Shown in pieces: positions 34,771-46,952 of a stretch of 64,000 nucleotides of DNA. Both the position numbers and the translations under genes were made by a program. The notes under the pieces are model-generated. The model made no database searches and was not told the DNA's origin. It was given only the letters and a program-made list of their open reading frames with translations. The stretch is from Adiantum capillus-veneris (lineage: Eukaryota > Streptophyta > Polypodiopsida > Polypodiales > Pteridaceae), in the NCBI GenBank assembly GCA_014529385.2, contig CM043956.1, forward strand, positions 84,993,721 to 85,057,720, given 5' to 3'. The first letter of the stretch is position 1, and the number at the start of each line of letters is the position of its first letter.

Positions 34771-36157
34771 TCATTTTAGTTTAGGCACCATCTCTATAAG
34801 TTGCCCAAAAGTAACATCTGCCTTCCTACTTGTCAGATCCTCCTTCAAGTCATAGCTTAATTGCCCATCCCCTAGTGGAAATTCTGAAACATGAAACTTT
34901 CGACGAGCCCTTCTTTTTCTCTTGGCCTTGACATCCTTGCCTTCATGGCTCTTTCCCTTCTTCTTACTAGGACCTAGGGCACTTCTTCCTTCCTTGTCCT
35001 CTGTAGTCCTCTTCCCAATAGGCATCACTAATGTATCCTCTAGCTTTGATGCCTTCTCCAAAGTGACTACACTTAATACTTTTGTCTTTCCCTTTTCCTC
35101 CTGGGTTAATCCACTGGTTCCTTCTTCTCCCTTTATTTCAATGCCATAATCATTTGACCTAGTTAGCACCTGTCTTGGCAATGGATACATGTCTCCCCCC
35201 ATCCTTGGTGGCTTATCACATTGTGCGCTGATGTGGCCAAACTCTCCGCAATTATAACATGTGGGCGTCTGCCTCCAGAACCTACCATTGATTTGTCCAA
35301 CACCATTCCTAGGTCTTTCGTCACCTCCTGGCTGATTTGCAAACCTCCCTCGACCTTGATTATTTCCCACTTGACTTAGCAGGTTGAGGCTGAGATTCTT
35401 CATTAAATCTACCACTTGTCTCATGTCTTGCCTTAGCCCATCATCTTGCATAGATGTAGTGACCACTGATGGCATAACCTAAATAGTAACATGAACCACT
35501 GGTTCATGATGAACCCCTGGCATGCGACCTTGCAAAGAATCCATAGGTTGAAATTCAGACCTCATGGGCAAAGACTCTACCCCTAATAGCCACCTCTAGT
35601 GCATCTTCATATGTCGTAGGCTTCTTTAACTCCACTCTCCAACGTATATTATCCCAAATACCAGCCAAGAACCTGTCCTTCTTCATCATGTCAGGCGGGG
35701 GTACCTGTGGTGATAAGGCCTTGCACATCCGCTCCCATGCCAATGAAAACTTACGTATGTACGCATCTACTGGCTCACCTTCCTTTTGCACTAAAGCCTG
35801 TACTTCTTGCCACACTTTGTTAGGATCTTCTATCTTCACAAACTCCTCTTCCAACCCATGCCGTAGATTGTCCCAACTCAACCTTATGGGTGGATCAGCC
35901 ACACACAACTCCTCTTCAAATGCTTTGGACCAAAATCGTGCATCACTCTTCAAATAGATTTTGAGAAGACATAACATCTGCTTCGGGTCATGAATATGGT
36001 TGCTAATGCAGGCAACCTCCATCTTTCCCAAAAAGTCTTCCACATCTTCATCACTTCTTCCATGAAACTCCGGATAAGAGAAATCCATGGCTACCCAAGT
36101 TACAATGCTTTGAGAACCCCTTCGAACGCAAGAACCCAAAACTTTTGACTGACTCAA
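34771..36157 (-). pseudogene. Gag of the non-autonomous gypsy element
   Basis: 36,157-35,555 encodes a retrotransposon Gag domain (FHGRSDEDVEDFLGKMEVAC, then helices ending ALEVAIRGRVF). Stops between 35,554 and 35,476 separate it from 35,475-34,771, which has a single CCHC knuckle (CYNCGEFGHISAQC) and a highly basic tail (KKKGKSHEGKDVKAKRKRRA). Typical plant Ty3/gypsy Gag that binds element RNA in virus-like particles. Degraded by at least two in-frame stops. Confidence 0.88.
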
Positions 36158-36159
36158 TT

Positions 36160-37132
36160 CCCAGAAATTTCAATGGAGCTCAACTTTAGATAAGGACAAA
36201 CACATGCACATCAAATGAGTTTTCATAGTTAATCATTGGAATTACAACAGGCAAAGGAAATTCGAGGATCTCTCGTAATCTTCTTGGCCCGACATAAAGA
36301 CTATGCGCTGCTGGCAAAAAATCTTCCTGGACACATGAACATTTATTTAGATTCTCTGAGTTAAATGAAAAGAAGTGAATTGAGGGCCATTTTAATCATC
36401 CATTTAAGCCAACCATGCAGCTCCCAAGAAAGCACACCTATCTTATCCTCTGATTTTGCCAAAATTTCAGCAGCATAACATCATAAATGCCTTAAAAGAC
36501 CCAAAGACCAGCCATCATAACTTGGAAAAATTTTGACAGAGTTTCCCCAGAAGTAGAGCAGCGAGAACCCAAAATATAGACTGTATATGTATGCATAAAC
36601 TGTCAACAATAGAACCCGAGCATCAAGTAAGAACCACTAGTACATAGCCTATGGCGAGGTCACGAAAAGGGTGCTCCAGCTACCTGTATCACCGATAGAA
36701 TCTCCACATTTGAGAATCCCCCAGCTCAATAAAACCTCACGCTATCGACCCTCACACGAAGGCTAAATGCAAATCGCGTATAGTCAAGTCTCAGAAATGG
36801 CTGGGACTGCCAAATAAAACCAAGTATGGCTCCCCAAAGGCGTACGACGGCAGTTTCCACAAGTAACGTACAATCCAACAGACAATGCGCTCAAACAAGT
36901 GCCAAGTGATGCATTCCCACAACAACTGCAAGTGACACCACTGCTAGTATGAATCACCTGTACCTGTGTGAATCACCTGTACCTGTACCTGTACTTGTGT
37001 GAATCACCTGTACCTGCACCTGTCCCTATAACCTGTAACCTGTAGTCTGCAACCTGTAATCCCGAATCTCGACGCTTGAAGCTCGAAGCAGAAGGTTCTC
37101 GAAGAAGATTCTCAGTGGGGGCACCAAAAGAA
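36160..37132 (-). other. Leader region, minisatellite and primer-binding site of the gypsy element
   Basis: No gene. 36,945-37,060 holds a minisatellite of CACCTGTACCTG-type units with GTGTGAAT spacers. Next to the 5' LTR, reverse complement of 37,113-37,128, TTGGTGCCCCCACTGA, is the likely primer-binding site. Confidence 0.6.
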
Positions 37133-38237
37133 TGTGAGCAGGATGGAAACACACAGAACGCCTCTATACTGACCCGACACACACTCTTGGGATGATATAC
37201 ACACACACTATGGGGCACCACTCAGCTTACACAATCCACCTGGCCGAGACAGGGAACACACCGATGGAGTGAGAGGAGAGAGACTGTCGGTTTACCCACT
37301 CCACACAGAGAGACACACACACACACACACACACCCAAAAAACTCAGCACAAAAGAGGAGAATTTAGGATGTTTACATACAATTGAGCTTGGGCCAGCAC
37401 CAATGGGGCAAGTAGCTCACACAATATGGGTAGAATATGCTAGATACAACCACGCAAATTAGAGCAGAAGCTTCACTCATAGGAGAAACTTACACAGCCA
37501 AAACAACAAAAAAACATTGAGTAATTTGACAAACTAGACAGCGCCATTGCGTTCGGAACGGCCCAAAACCCGAGTCTACAATGTCAAAGTGTTGAAATCC
37601 GACCTCGGATGAGCAGTTTACGGCCAAAACAGACTCCAAAATGAGCAAAAACACAGTTGCAGCTGTTCCTCCTCTCTTCTCCATGTTTTTTCTTGTCTTC
37701 TCTCTATGTTTTCAGTTCCACACTTAGATTTATTACTTGTGCACCCTTGGCCTTTCAGATGACCTCAAACAGACCCCGAACAGGCCAAAAACTGACCTCG
37801 CAGTGCATAGTTGTCACCTTTTTGCATCATCATTACACCTGGCACGCAGCTTTTCTCAATAATGCATCCTGACACCACGTGAAGTGGCCCCAAAATATGG
37901 TGTTCATGATGACCTTTTTGTATAATTATCACAAGAAAACACCCATGTTGCGTCCGTACTCATCCACGTGCAAATATTGACCTCGTTCGACCTCCTAACG
38001 CCACTAGATGCCATCTGACGCACCTGCTTACCTCATGTCGTCGGCCCGCGGATAGCTTCGTCGAGAAGTTTTATGCGCTACCAAATCCTCCTTATTGTAA
38101 ACAAAACACACTGGTACTAGTAACGATGAAAATCGATGCACTATGTACATGCTGTCCTAATTGTACACATGTGGGCCCCACGTAACCACCTGGCTCCGTA
38201 CATATGCGCAATCCCTTGCTCCAAAAAACTCCTGACA
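37133..38237 (-). repeat. 5' LTR of the gag-protease gypsy element
   Basis: Matches 32,636-33,767 as direct repeat. On the element's strand it begins TGTCAGGAG and ends GCTCACA. Confidence 0.9.
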
Positions 38238-39664
38238 CCGTGTGTTGTATACTAGTCTTGCTGAGTGTGTGAGCATTGAGAAGTGTGCAGATAGTGGTCT
38301 GCTAGTATCAATTGTTTAATTTTATATAAGATGCTTTTGATCAAAATATGATTTAGTACCTCGATCAAAATATGGTTCAGTACGTCAATCTTTTGATCTT
38401 AATATCCTCTTTTGACCTAGTGGGCAAAGTAGTTCTATTTTTGGGGTATATACCCACTTGAAATGGCACAACCTAGAGTATGGATACAATGGAATTTGGG
38501 TTTTGAGGCTTCACATTGGTTCTTTCTACTCTAGTGTATACTACACTCTGCCATCGTATATTACTGGTTTTAGGTGTTGAAATTAAAACACTATTTATGG
38601 AATGGACTATACATAGTCTTTTTTGGAGAATTTGTTTTTGGTACCATTTGACACATTCAAAGACCTGTACAGTCAAAACTATAAAATACCTCACAAAATG
38701 ATGGGTATGAAAGACACAAAATGAATTATGAGCAAAAAATGGGAATAAAGACACTCCATCAAAAGGGGTGGTGGCCTTTTGATCATAATTTATTTGTATA
38801 AATAACTATTTATAGTTAAGTTTGCATCTGATACTTCTTTTGCTTTTCTACACCTAGAGTGAATTGCACTACTTAGTTTTAGTGTGAGTAAAGAATCTTT
38901 TAATCTGATACTTTCTTTAAGGCTGAAGAACTTGAAGACATGCATCACCATATCCCGTGACTAATTTTGCATGTGATACTTCTTTTGCTTTTCTACACCT
39001 AGAGTGAATTGCACTAATTAGTTTTAGTGTGAGTAAAGAATCTTTTAATCTAATAATTTCTTTAAGGCCGATGGACTTGAAGACACACGTCACCATATCC
39101 CGACTTGGGGTAGAAAGATGTGAATCCTTACAAAACCCTAGTAGAGAGAAGGGGAAGATCGCACAAGGGGTGACGTAGATCCAACAACGCGAGTAGATGG
39201 GAAAGCATGGACGATTTTAACTTACAAAGTCTGCAGTATTTATTTTCTTGTGTTTGTGTCTACACTGATTTTCCACTATCCAAACACATGGTTACTGACC
39301 TGAGAAGCCACATCATGCTCAACCAACTCCATAACACCACAGTAAGCAGGCGGAAAGAAAGCGCACACTCTTCACTTTATCATACACACACAATACGCAA
39401 AACAAGGCTAAGTGAGGCGACAAAGAAACCCTCACCTCCTTTTATAGTAACGGGAGCAAAGCAAACCCCGAACCCCGACGGCCTCTAAAACGCTAGGGGC
39501 CGAATGCCGCGCCTCGAACCTATCACGCTAAAGCGAACAGGGGGGACACTACCTAGCTTTGAGCGTCTAGGACGCAAACAAACACACCACCATAACAAAT
39601 TTTTCATCCAAGAGAGATGGATGCTTGGGAGTAATGGTGGAGAGGAAGGGGAATGAGATCAAGT

Positions 39665-39700
<36 letters not shown>

Positions 39701-41156
39701 AGCGGCTTAGTACATAGGCACCACAGAAGGATGGCGAATCCGCACACCCTTCACACATACACAAGCTCACTCCAAACACAAGACTAGGTGGTGATTCCGC
39801 ACACCTCACATGGGCAAAACATTGCAAGAAACATACTCACAAAACCGCAAGCTTTTATTTAGAGAATAAGGCGATGAAATGGGGAGCATAGGGTAGGGGA
39901 AAGAGAAGGGAGAGAGTGGTAGAGCACATGGCGGATAGGTGGGAGCTGATGGCAAAGACTCGCACGAGGGTTATGGTCATCATCCTTGATTTAGTTGCCC
40001 TTCATCTTCCATAGCCCAAGGCTGTAGAGGTCATGCTCAAGTTGAGCATGGTGACTGCAGTGATGGTGATGGTGTGGGTGTGTGTGTTCGCGCTAGGCAC
40101 ACAGAGTGCATAGTGTACTATCTGGTGATGTTGTGTGTGTATTAGTGTGATGGTGACCCCTCTTTATATAGGGGAGGAGGGGGGAGAAATTCTAGAATTT
40201 AGAAATGAAGAAATCATTATCTACACAGGCCATGTGACTGTGGGCCCCACTTGTCTGGCTGCATGTGTGTATATGCGCCAGAACAGCAGTCTCATGAGAG
40301 AGAGATGGGTTGATGGAAAAAGTGAGAGGTGACATGGAGATTAAAGTAATTACAAGAGGAGAGAGAGGGGAGTGTGTTCAGAGGTGAATCAGTGTGCAGA
40401 TGTGTGTGAACACAAGAAAAATTAGGTAACCACCGGGTGGGGATGGGTCTGTGGGCACCTTTTTCAGTGAAACTGAGTGTGTGTGAGTGTGGGGGAGGTT
40501 ATCTGGCTACAGGACAAGAGACATGGCACCCTTTAGAGAGAGGGGGGGATATTTGGGTCATGGGATATGATAGGAGAGAAAAAAGGGGGGTGGGGTATAC
40601 TGTTTTGGAAGATAGGAGAGGTGGCATGTGAGTTAGGGTGCATTATTGGTAACGAAAGGGGGTGGGGTAGCTTGAAGGGAGAGAGAAAGGAGAAAGGACA
40701 AGGGGAAGAGAGAGGGGGTTGACCTTTTGAGTGGAGGAGAGGAAAAGGGACACACAGTGGGGCAACAATGAAGAAAAAGGTGGCAGGGTGGGGATGGGCT
40801 TCCCCGCAGGCACGAGGTGGCCTATTTTATCTTTCTCACTTATTTACATACTCATACTTTATTTTTTTCTTACTTTTTTCAATGCCTTTGTCACTCCCTC
40901 CCTAAGAGGGGGTTTCCATGCGGTGGGGAAGAGAGAAAAAGGGTATGGGAGCCTGGCTTGTGAAAAGCCCTCATCAATAGAAAGTCCAACAGGTGGAGGC
41001 ATCAAATAATGCCGAGTTTTGAAGATCTCCAACACAATCTACATATTCAGTCCAGCCTGAAACTTCAAGGCTCGAGAACGTAAGAGGTTGCTGCCATGGT
41101 ATTCATTGTACGGGTTAAGTTAAGAGAGAGCTAGAGTGTCATAAGTCGTGAGCAAG

Positions 41157-41157
<1 letters not shown>
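38238..41157. other. Unassigned region with R1 repeat copies and low-complexity purine tracts
   Basis: 38,820-39,100 contains two copies of the R1 module. From about 39,103 the repeat stops and about 1.9 kb of GA-rich, locally GC-poor DNA follows, ending near 41,030 at 'agatctccaacacaatct'. The minus strand there begins TGTTGGAGATC, so a solo LTR is possible, but I found neither a partner nor a target duplication. No gene recognised. Confidence 0.45.

Positions 41158-41250
<93 letters not shown>
41158..41250. repeat. (GT)n(GA)n microsatellite directly at an LTR boundary
   Basis: A (GT) run, then about 62 bp of pure GA repeat, end exactly where the gypsy LTR starts (TGTTAGGGG, 41,251). The element may have inserted into, or next to, a microsatellite. 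Confidence 0.9.
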
Positions 41251-41252
<2 letters not shown>

Positions 41253-41652
41253 TTAGGGGCACACAGCCCTAACAGATATTCAATGCAGGAAACATGCAGT
41301 TTACAAGATTCAGGAAAAGTAAACTGGGTATTCATACACAATACTCCAAAGTAAATAAGCAAAGAACACCATAAGGAAGAGGAAAAGAGACTGCCATCAG
41401 AGTATATTCATCATCATCACCCAATTACAGAGTAAAAACAGCAGTACGAGAGCAGGAGAGAGAGAACTGCCTCGATAGTTATCCCAAAACTGCCTCACGC
41501 CATCAGATACCATAAGGCACATTCACAAATACCCAAAAATGTAAGTACTAATGTCCACATATCCCTAAGGTTCAAAAGTTAAAGGTCTTAGTTACAGTTC
41601 AAAATATAATATCCTGAATACCGTGAATGCCTTGACAGATCAGGCACTAACA
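41251..41652 (-). repeat. Probable 3' LTR of the outer gypsy element
   Basis: Element-strand ends TGTTAGTGCC..CCCCTAACA form the TGTTAG/CTAACA pair typical of LTR ends, and it lies just after the last element ORF. The partner LTR is outside the window, so the call rests on terminal motifs and position. Confidence 0.6.
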
Positions 41653-41679
41653 CTTGGCACACCTGGTGGGCAATGTTTC

Positions 41680-42315
41680 TCAAACATTGTGAGAAGCCAT
41701 CCCTTGATCCAAAAATTCATCCACCAGCTGATCCTTCAATTCAGTCTGTTGTGAGACTGCTACTGCAGTTGAAGTTTCCCTGTCAAGTTCTTCAACCTCT
41801 GCATCCACCTGAACTGTAACTACCTCATTAGTACTTTCAGTCTCCTGATAGAGTTTCTCATCCACAATCATTTGCACTGGATCATTTAAGTTGTGAATTC
41901 CTCCTGTAGCTTCCGTGTCCTCCTCTGCAACATCTTTAGCCTGTCCTGCTAGCTGCACCTTTCCTTGTGTCTTCAATAATATGCTCCTGAACTCCTGCTG
42001 GCACACCTGTTCCTGCAAGCACTTCAGAATTTTTATTAACAAACATCTGCTCAGATTGTTGACCTCCTTGTTGCTACAACTGCATCTTCAGTTCCTCAAC
42101 TACCATTCCAGGTCAGTATAATGCTGCTTCAGTTCAACATTCTGCTTCTCCATAAACAAGTTTTCCTTCTTCATCTCCTCCTCTGCAAACATCTGATATG
42201 GTTTACTCACCACATCATACATCCTTACCTTGATATGCTCCCATACTCCCTTCATGTATTCTCTCATTTCCATCTACATCTACTCAACATCTACTGATGC
42301 CAAGTACCACCCATC
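41680..42315 (-). pseudogene. C-terminal part of the outer gypsy coiled-coil ORF
   Basis: It continues the frame of 61,937-61,128 across the copia insertion; the first codons after the junction read WYLASVDVE and then TAG. Further in-frame segments follow after stops (EMREYMKGVWEHIKVRM..), then with frame changes an acidic helical part at 42,042-41,680 ending DEFLDQGMASHNV. The original protein probably continued through here and has since gained stops. Confidence 0.6.
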
Positions 42316-42637
42316 TGTAAAGAATGAGGATGCAAGAGAGCTACACAAGACAAGCACAAAGCACAGAGAGATGGAAAGCTTCTTCTTCTTCTTCACAGAA
42401 AAGAGATTACAAAATGACTAAGTGCTAAAGCTGAAAAGTAGCACATATGTACATGCGGTCACTAAGTGTGAACTCGCTAGAAGTGTACTAGGCTGGCACT
42501 ATAAGTGTAGTCCAGTTGTAGAATCACTGGCAGAGATCCTTTGTGTCGGTCACCTAACGCGCCAGTGAGTAAATGTTGTAAGCGGCCAAGACCCGTAGTG
42601 GATGCCAGCTCAAGGTGTAGAGCTCGACATCTCAACA
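42316..42637 (-). repeat. 3' LTR of the nested copia element
   Basis: 322 bp, element-strand TGTTGAGATG..TTCTTTACA. Directly preceded on that strand by CTCAAGGGGGAG. Equal in length to the 5' LTR. Confidence 0.95.
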
Positions 42638-44309
42638 CTCCCCCTTGAGCTGTGCATGTTGCAGAGTCCAAGCATAGTCCGGAAACGTCGAAGCTTCTCA
42701 TCTCCGAGGGCCTTGGTAAAGATATCCGCTATCTGCTCCTCTGTGCTGACGTAGACCAAGTCGATGTCGCCCGCCAACACTCGCTCTCGAACGTAGTGGT
42801 TATGGACCTCTATGTGTTTGGTCCTGGCATGGAACACTGGGTTCCTAGCCAACTGCATGCTGCTGAGGTTGTCACAATGGATGAAAATCTGCTGGTCCAC
42901 GTGCACTCCCAAGTCCTCAAGTAATGTGCGTAGCCAAGCTACCTCGCACGCCGCAACTTCTGCACCTCTGTACTCGGCCTCTGTGCTCGATAAAGCAACC
43001 GTAGGCTGCTTTTTGCTGCTCCAAGTAACAGCAACACTCCCAAAAGAGAACATGAAGCCACTCGTAGATCTCCTATCAACAATGCTACCTGCCCAATCTG
43101 CATCTGTATACCCATACAATGCTAATGGTGCATCTGCTGCATAGAACAATGCGTAGTCAAGAGTACCTTGCACATACCTAAGTGTGCGTCATACTCCCTC
43201 CAAATGTGGCTTCCTCGGAAGCTGCATGAACTGACTCTCCAAGCCTACTGTGTAGCTCAAGTCTCGCCTCGTGATAGTCAAGTAGATTAGACTACCCACA
43301 ATCTTCCTGTACATGTTGACATCCTCAACAACATCACCCTTCTCTGCACTCATCTTTGCATTCACATCCAAGGGAATAGAAATTGGCTTACAATCAGCCA
43401 TACCATACTTTGACAACATGTCCAAAGCATACTGTCTCTATGATAGCCATACACCCTCTGGAGTCTTGATCACCTCAATGCCAAGAAAGTAGCGCAACTC
43501 GCCTAAATCTTTCATTTCAAACTCCTGTTTGAGAAGACCCTTCACATGGTCAATCTCCATAGCATTGTCACCAACAATAATAAGGTCATCTACATATATG
43601 GTAATGACCACAATCCCCACATCACTCTCACGTACATAGAGTGAATGATCAACATGAGCTCTCCTAAAACCAATACTGACAAGATACTTGGCAATCCTGT
43701 CATACCATGCTCTAGAGCCCTGCTTCAAACCATACAAAGCTTTGAGAAGTCTGTATACATAATCTTGGTAACCTGGATCGACATAACCAGGTGGCTGATC
43801 CATATGCACTTCCTCTTGCAACTCACCATTTAAGAAGGCATTCTTTACATCCATTTGATGCATAATCCATCCTCTAGATGCAACCACTGCTATGACAGCT
43901 CTCACAGTCATCATATTTGCCACTGGAGCAAAGGTCTCCTCATAGTCTATGCCATACGTCTGTGCATAACCCTTTGCGACCAGCCTTGCCTTGTGACGCT
44001 CAATGTTACCATCAGCCTTATGCTTGGTTTTATACACCCATTTACAGCCAATAGATTTCTTGCCACTTGGCAATGGCACCAACTCCCATGTGTCGTTTGC
44101 TTCCAATGCAGCCATCTCTTCATTCATTGCATCATCCCAATGCACATTTCCAACTGCATCCTCAAAACATGTGGGCTCCACATCCTGTATCACCTTAGCC
44201 ATGTAGGCTTGGTGATGCGCTAGATACCCATCATAAGTCAATTTCTGAACTGGATTTCTGACTCTATTAGATCTGCGCGGTCCTGGGTCACTCCTTTGCC
44301 CTCTAGCAT
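42638..44309 (-). pseudogene. Copia RT and RNase H (3' half of pol)
   Basis: From 44,309 the frame continues the copia polyprotein (linker, then CKWVYKTKHKADG, DVKNAFLNGELQEEV, IYVDDLIIVGD for reverse transcriptase; YTDADWAGS and the TKHIEVHNHYVRE block for RNase H) to the end at about 42,613 inside the 3' LTR. In-frame stops at 43,438-43,440 (TAG where LSQRQY is expected) and 43,189-43,191 (TGA). The catalytic residues of RT are kept. Confidence 0.93.
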
Positions 44310-44564
44310 TGTCACAGCTAGGGACTTGCTACGCGCCGTGTGCGAGCCACAAAGGCTCCTAGCACACAGTCATAAAACAGACAAGCTCACAAGGAAGAAT
44401 GGCGTGTCACTCACCTTCCTACATAGTTGCGAATGAAGGATTCCCGTGCCGCGAAGAAGAGGGAGACGCCGCTACGCCGCGCTCAACCGCCTCGCCACCG
44501 TCGTGCCGCCGCAACGCTCGATCACACACACACACTCTCACACTCTCTCTCTCTCTCTCTCACA

Positions 44565-44633
<69 letters not shown>

Positions 44634-44916
44634 GGAGATGGTGAAGGAGAAGGTGGAGATGGAGCAAGAGCAGCTTCTATTGCTCAATGAGAGAATGAGT
44701 AAAAATTAGGTTTAGTGGCTTTTATATGAGCTCACCCCATTCACACTTGGGCGCCCATACTTAGCCAACTAACTCCTTGAATATTCCAGTTAGAGTGCGC
44801 CTGTCATCGGCCATCACCCTTACCCTGTTCCTACTGGTCCGACAAGCCCGGTACCTGACTCTAAATAATACAACGTTTATAGATCATAGGGTGTCCGTGT
44901 GCCATGAGGGTTAACA
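44310..44916 (-). repeat. 3' LTR of the inner gypsy element
   Basis: Element-strand TGTTAACCC..GCTGTGACA. Contains a long (CA)n tract at 44,572-44,632 that is much shorter in the 5' LTR, explaining the 48-bp length difference. Confidence 0.95.
44521..44632. repeat. (CA)n(CT)n(CA)n microsatellite inside the LTR
   Basis: Alternating CA and CT tracts. In the partner LTR (57,536-57,598) the array is about 50 bp shorter, showing slippage since insertion. Confidence 0.9.
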
Positions 44917-46283
44917 TGCCCCCCTTCCTGATGTAGATTCCGTCCTCGGAAGCTATCCAGTTGAAGCTCGTTCGTCGAGATGGGAGAGCAGTCGACATGG
45001 ATGTGCGTAGTCTTCTTCAATCACTGCAAAATCAAACAACATCGCCACAGTAATTGCATTCTCATATACAATTAAAAATCATATGCAATAGACAGACAAA
45101 TTGATTGGTAACAGAATTTTAGACAATTTGTCAGCAATAAACATTAAATTGCAATATAATCAAATGCATAAACAGATGTAAAGGTAAAAAATTAAACAAG
45201 TCCGGGGTCGCTAATTTAACGGTCAAAAGGCACTAGAGCTCGACTATTAATACCATGGGTAACTTCTCAATTTTTTCTGGTCAATTAAGTTGTTTAATCG
45301 CGAGAGCCAAGTGTTTGATGTTCGAGGGCTGACTAGAGGCTATACCTAGAAGACCTTGTAGTTAAGCTACGATAAAAGGAATTTCTCATGAAATCATCGC
45401 CTGACTGATTACCTTTTCTTTGACCCCCCAAAGTCTTTTCACATTGATTCAATTTTGATGTGTGTGCTTATTTTGTATGCCTTGGGTTTTTTGCTTTTCA
45501 AGGAAAAGCGCCCACACTGGGAACCTCTAGGGCTCTAGTACCATAGGCGATACATGTGAGTGAAGTACCAATTTAAGCAGGGATTTCTCTTCCAGCTTAA
45601 AATTTTACATTGTGGCACTTTGATTTTTTGTTTGTTCATTTTCAGCATTTTAAATTTGTAACTTTGGGGGGTCATATAACACTGTTACCCTCCCCAGGCT
45701 CATCACATTAGTAAACTCCCTTTATAATACTTAAGCTAAAGGTCAATAGGATTAAGCCCACTAGAAAGCCCTAGTACATTTCACACAATGCTGCCTAAAT
45801 CGGATTAAGAACCTAAGTAACCATTGCGTATTAGGAAGGCATTCCCCATGGTATTAAGAGAAGATTTCTAATACCTCGCTTGGTCAAACTAGCTTAGTCG
45901 GACTGCTTGATTTTTAAACCTAGACAAGTGATTATGACAAAACATTACATTGAATTAAATGTTTGATACTAAGCAAATACGCTGAATATTATGCTACCAA
46001 TCACAATCAAAGCAGACAAACATGGATGCAAAAAGATAAGGGCAATGTTAATGGACATAAAACACCTGTTTGTGTTGATGGTCGCGCTTGATTTGAAGTG
46101 TGAACGAGAGAAAGGTTCCATGAAGGTCCAAATCCTATCAATAGCAACACGCTCCTGTACACACTAGGAAACAAAAGGAATACCTCCAGGAGGCACATTA
46201 GTGGGAAAAGGTACCAACACTTATTGAACACAACAAAAAACATAAGGAACCCTAACCTAATTATTTGCACTCCCCCTAAAGAG
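44917..46283 (-). other. 3' non-coding region of the inner gypsy element
   Basis: About 1.4 kb of AT-rich sequence between the last ORF and the 3' LTR, ending in the polypurine tract at 44,917-44,932. No gene seen. Confidence 0.7.
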
Positions 46284-46742
46284 TCAAGGGAATAGGATAT
46301 TGTAGAGGTTGGGGGGAAACCCTAAGGCTAAACCCCTATCCTTGTCGTCGAGATAAACAAATTCATCATCCATGAGACCATATGTGCCATCCGTGTAGTC
46401 ATGTAAATTTTCTTCTTCATCATAGGTGCCCATGTTTACTAAAAAGGTCACTAGACGCCTATAGTCATCTTGGTCAAAAGGGTAGGCTTGTACAATGGGA
46501 GAAACGCTCTCTACTAAGTATGGATAAGACGTGGTCAAGAGACGTATCAGCCATTCTAACTCCTCAAAATTCCTCGCACATGCTAGCGTACCTATCAAAT
46601 CCCATTCACATGCAAGCACTGGAAAGACCATGTGAAATATTTGTGAAAAGTAACGAGGGTACCTCTCACCCAAGGCAGGAGTGGATGACTCTAGAGTACT
46701 AGCCATATCTGTACACGCAAATAGATGATGGTTAGAGTGCAC
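46284..46742 (-). CDS. Small 3' ORF of the inner gypsy element, unknown function
   Basis: 152 codons; the likely start is the internal MASTLESSTPALGERYPRYF at about 46,706. Acidic, with aromatic-rich helices (EELEWLIRLLTTSYPYL) and an Asp/Tyr-rich C-terminal half (DDEFVYLDDKDRG). No signal peptide or membrane segment, so not a classical envelope. No similarity recognised. Its place after pol, with an intact frame, suggests an accessory protein. Confidence 0.5.
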   Translation of the reverse strand: MHSNHHLFACTDMASTLESSTPALGERYPRYFSQIFHMVFPVLACEWDLIGTLACARNFEELEWLIRLLTTSYPYLVESVSPIVQAYPFDQDDYRRLVTFLVNMGTYDEEENLHDYTDGTYGLMDDEFVYLDDKDRGLALGFPPNLYNILFP

Positions 46743-46952
46743 ATATTACAAGGGTCGTGTTTTTGTGCATAATTTGTTTTTATGATTTGTGTGATGGCTC
46801 TTGCTCTTTTACTTTTTTATCTTGTTTTTGTGAGTATAAGGCTTTATATATACATTCCCTAAGATCGGAGATTAAGAGGTCAGGGAGAAAGGTTGAGAGG
46901 GAAGCAAGTGAATGATGGATGTCCACAAACACTCCCCCCTTCCTTGGGTAGA

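Larger units (their letters stand above)
32636..38237 (-). mobile_element. Non-autonomous Ty3/gypsy element with gag and protease only
   Basis: Flanked by direct LTRs of 1,132 bp (32,636-33,767) and 1,105 bp (37,133-38,237), each with TGTGAGC and CTGACA ends. The internal 3.4 kb reads on the minus strand: leader, gag, CCHC knuckle, retropepsin and an acidic tail, with no room for RT, RNase H or integrase (only about 480 bp between the protease and the LTR). This matches the TR-GAG type of non-autonomous element. The flanks CCAT and CCGT may be a target duplication with one change, or there may be none. Confidence 0.88.

Noticed and set aside
32631-38242. Target duplication for the gag-protease gypsy element
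   Set aside because: Flanks CCAT and CCGT differ at one base; not strong enough to claim.
39567-41009. Open frames and a possible solo LTR in the low-complexity region
   Set aside because: Composition-driven frames. TGTTGGAG-like end seen on one side only, no partner LTR and no target duplication.
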